Shown piece by piece: positions 58,930 to 60,000 of a stretch of DNA of 60,000 nucleotides (position 1 is the stretch's first letter; each line of letters opens with the position of its first letter). The notes below the pieces were generated by a model. It had not been told where the DNA came from. It saw only the letters and a list, made by a program, of their open reading frames with translations, and searched no databases. Where the stretch lies: NCBI GenBank assembly GCA_903813345.2, contig CAIIXF020000005.1, positions 35,779,375 to 35,839,374 on the forward strand, written 5' to 3'. The position numbers were made by a program, and so were the translations under genes. The stretch is from Owenia fusiformis (taxonomy: Eukaryota > Annelida > Polychaeta > Sabellida > Oweniidae).

Positions 58930-59670
58930 TTCAATTTGAAAACTGCACTGTGTACTCATTAGAGAGAATATGGTACTTGTACCACTTATAGTTAATTAAA
59001 ATGGGTGCAATGGCTTACCCTATTAAGAGCTTTTTCAATATCTTCAACTTCAAACCTGACAGTATTTCTTAATTTAGATGTTTTATTGGTATTGAATTGT
59101 TTTATTATACTTCAAAAAAGTAATACTTAAATAGAACAAACAAACAAAGATATCCACACTAGCAACAAAATCAAAATAGAATTATAAATTATCTTCCTAA
59201 AGTATGTGTAGTTTTTAAACCATTTATCTGTATTATCAAAATCACATCAGGGTTTTAAAAAGTTATTTTTCTATAAAGAATAAAATTCAATATGCATTTT
59301 AAGTTCAGTTTATTGTTCCATTCATATAATTTTAAATACATGTATTGGAAGTGACAATTTGTCCCAAAGAGTATTTCTTTGTTACAATTTGTCATTCTAG
59401 GTTTATATTTTACGAAAGGTATCGAAAAATATCAATTCCTTTGAGAGTTTTCAAAATGGCATCATATAAGTTAAATTTGCTAACTGCAGTGGATACTGTT
59501 AAAAGTATCACTGCAATAGGATCGAATGTTAAAGTATTATGATTTCTTTGACTTACATCTTATTGGACTTTGTTTGACATGATATGAACTTACAAAAACT
59601 TTTAAACACATGGTGCATTATGTTCCTGTCATATCGGCAAAAACTTCATTTCTAACTCTTAAAGTTTACT
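58930..59670. other. Non-coding intronic DNA
   Basis: AT-rich, nothing recognised. Confidence 0.35.
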
Positions 59671-59672
59671 TT

Positions 59673-59814
59673 CAGTAAAACCTGCATATATGATAACTTC
59701 TCTAATCTGAACGCCTTTCAAGCCAAATACTTTTTATATTCACCACCAGAACACCTGCCAATGCAAAATCTTTTTGCAGGTTCCAGTGTTGTTCGGATTA
59801 GACAGGCTTTACTG
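59673..59814. mobile_element. Tigger/pogo-like MITE
   Basis: CAGTAAAACCTG at the left and CAGGCTTTACTG at the right are inverted with one mismatch; TA follows the right end. 142 bp, no ORF. These ends are typical of pogo/Tigger elements. Confidence 0.7.
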
Positions 59815-60000
59815 TATTTTACTCTAACTATTTCAGAAATTCTTTTATAGTAGTGATTATACTGTTATCATGCATGTACTTGTACCACATCAAAGTATGG
59901 CACATACAGTATCTTGGAGACCTTTGACCTTGACCTACATGATTATTGCACATACTTGAACCACTTTCATAATCCAGAATCATTAGGGATTGAATGACAG

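Overview
This is an AT-rich eukaryotic genomic window, almost certainly from a marine invertebrate. The evidence is intron-split genes with GT/AG junctions, many short inverted-repeat transposons, a non-LTR retrotransposon tail and minisatellites. A secreted acetylcholine-binding-protein-like gene would fit a lophotrochozoan (mollusc, annelid or similar), but the species cannot be fixed from sequence alone.

Layout. 1-800: the 3' end of a LINE (reverse transcriptase C-terminus). 1.7-3.6 kb: two ORF-less inverted-repeat elements; the second (2891-3619, 9-bp target duplication) sits just upstream of the first recognised exon of the next gene. 3.6-11.9 kb, plus strand: a five-finger C2H2 zinc-finger gene in six exons that join in one frame (661 aa), with a U1 snRNA gene in its longest intron. 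12.3-17.85 kb: a tract without ORFs but dense in short perfect hairpins, bracketed by inverted copies of flanking sequence. 18-23.5 kb: transposon-rich non-coding DNA.

23.9-54.7 kb, minus strand: the last seven exons of an INPP5F/Sac2 phosphoinositide-phosphatase gene (588 aa of the C-terminal half; the catalytic exons lie beyond the right edge). Its 23.2-kb intron (28343-51576) contains two opposite-strand genes. One is a secreted AChBP-like ligand-binding protein (38537-41257, four exons, no membrane domain). The other is a class A peptide-type GPCR (main exon 44502-45655; a phase-matching signal-peptide exon at 29773-29926, which would make its intron enclose the AChBP gene).

Most striking pattern: three unrelated genes each have a tandem array whose repeat unit spans a real exon/intron boundary. 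The zinc-finger gene has 6 copies of an acceptor plus exon start (9612-10070). The GPCR has 13 copies of an acceptor plus exon start (43420-44540). INPP5F has 21 copies of an exon end plus donor (52734-54060). In each case only the copy next to the exon body keeps the reading frame; the extra copies I translated run into a stop. The rest of the INPP5F intron is a second, 46-bp array. A 17-bp minisatellite fills 57.13-58.55 kb, and small DNA-transposon derivatives (hAT-, piggyBac-, mariner- and Tigger-like) are scattered throughout.
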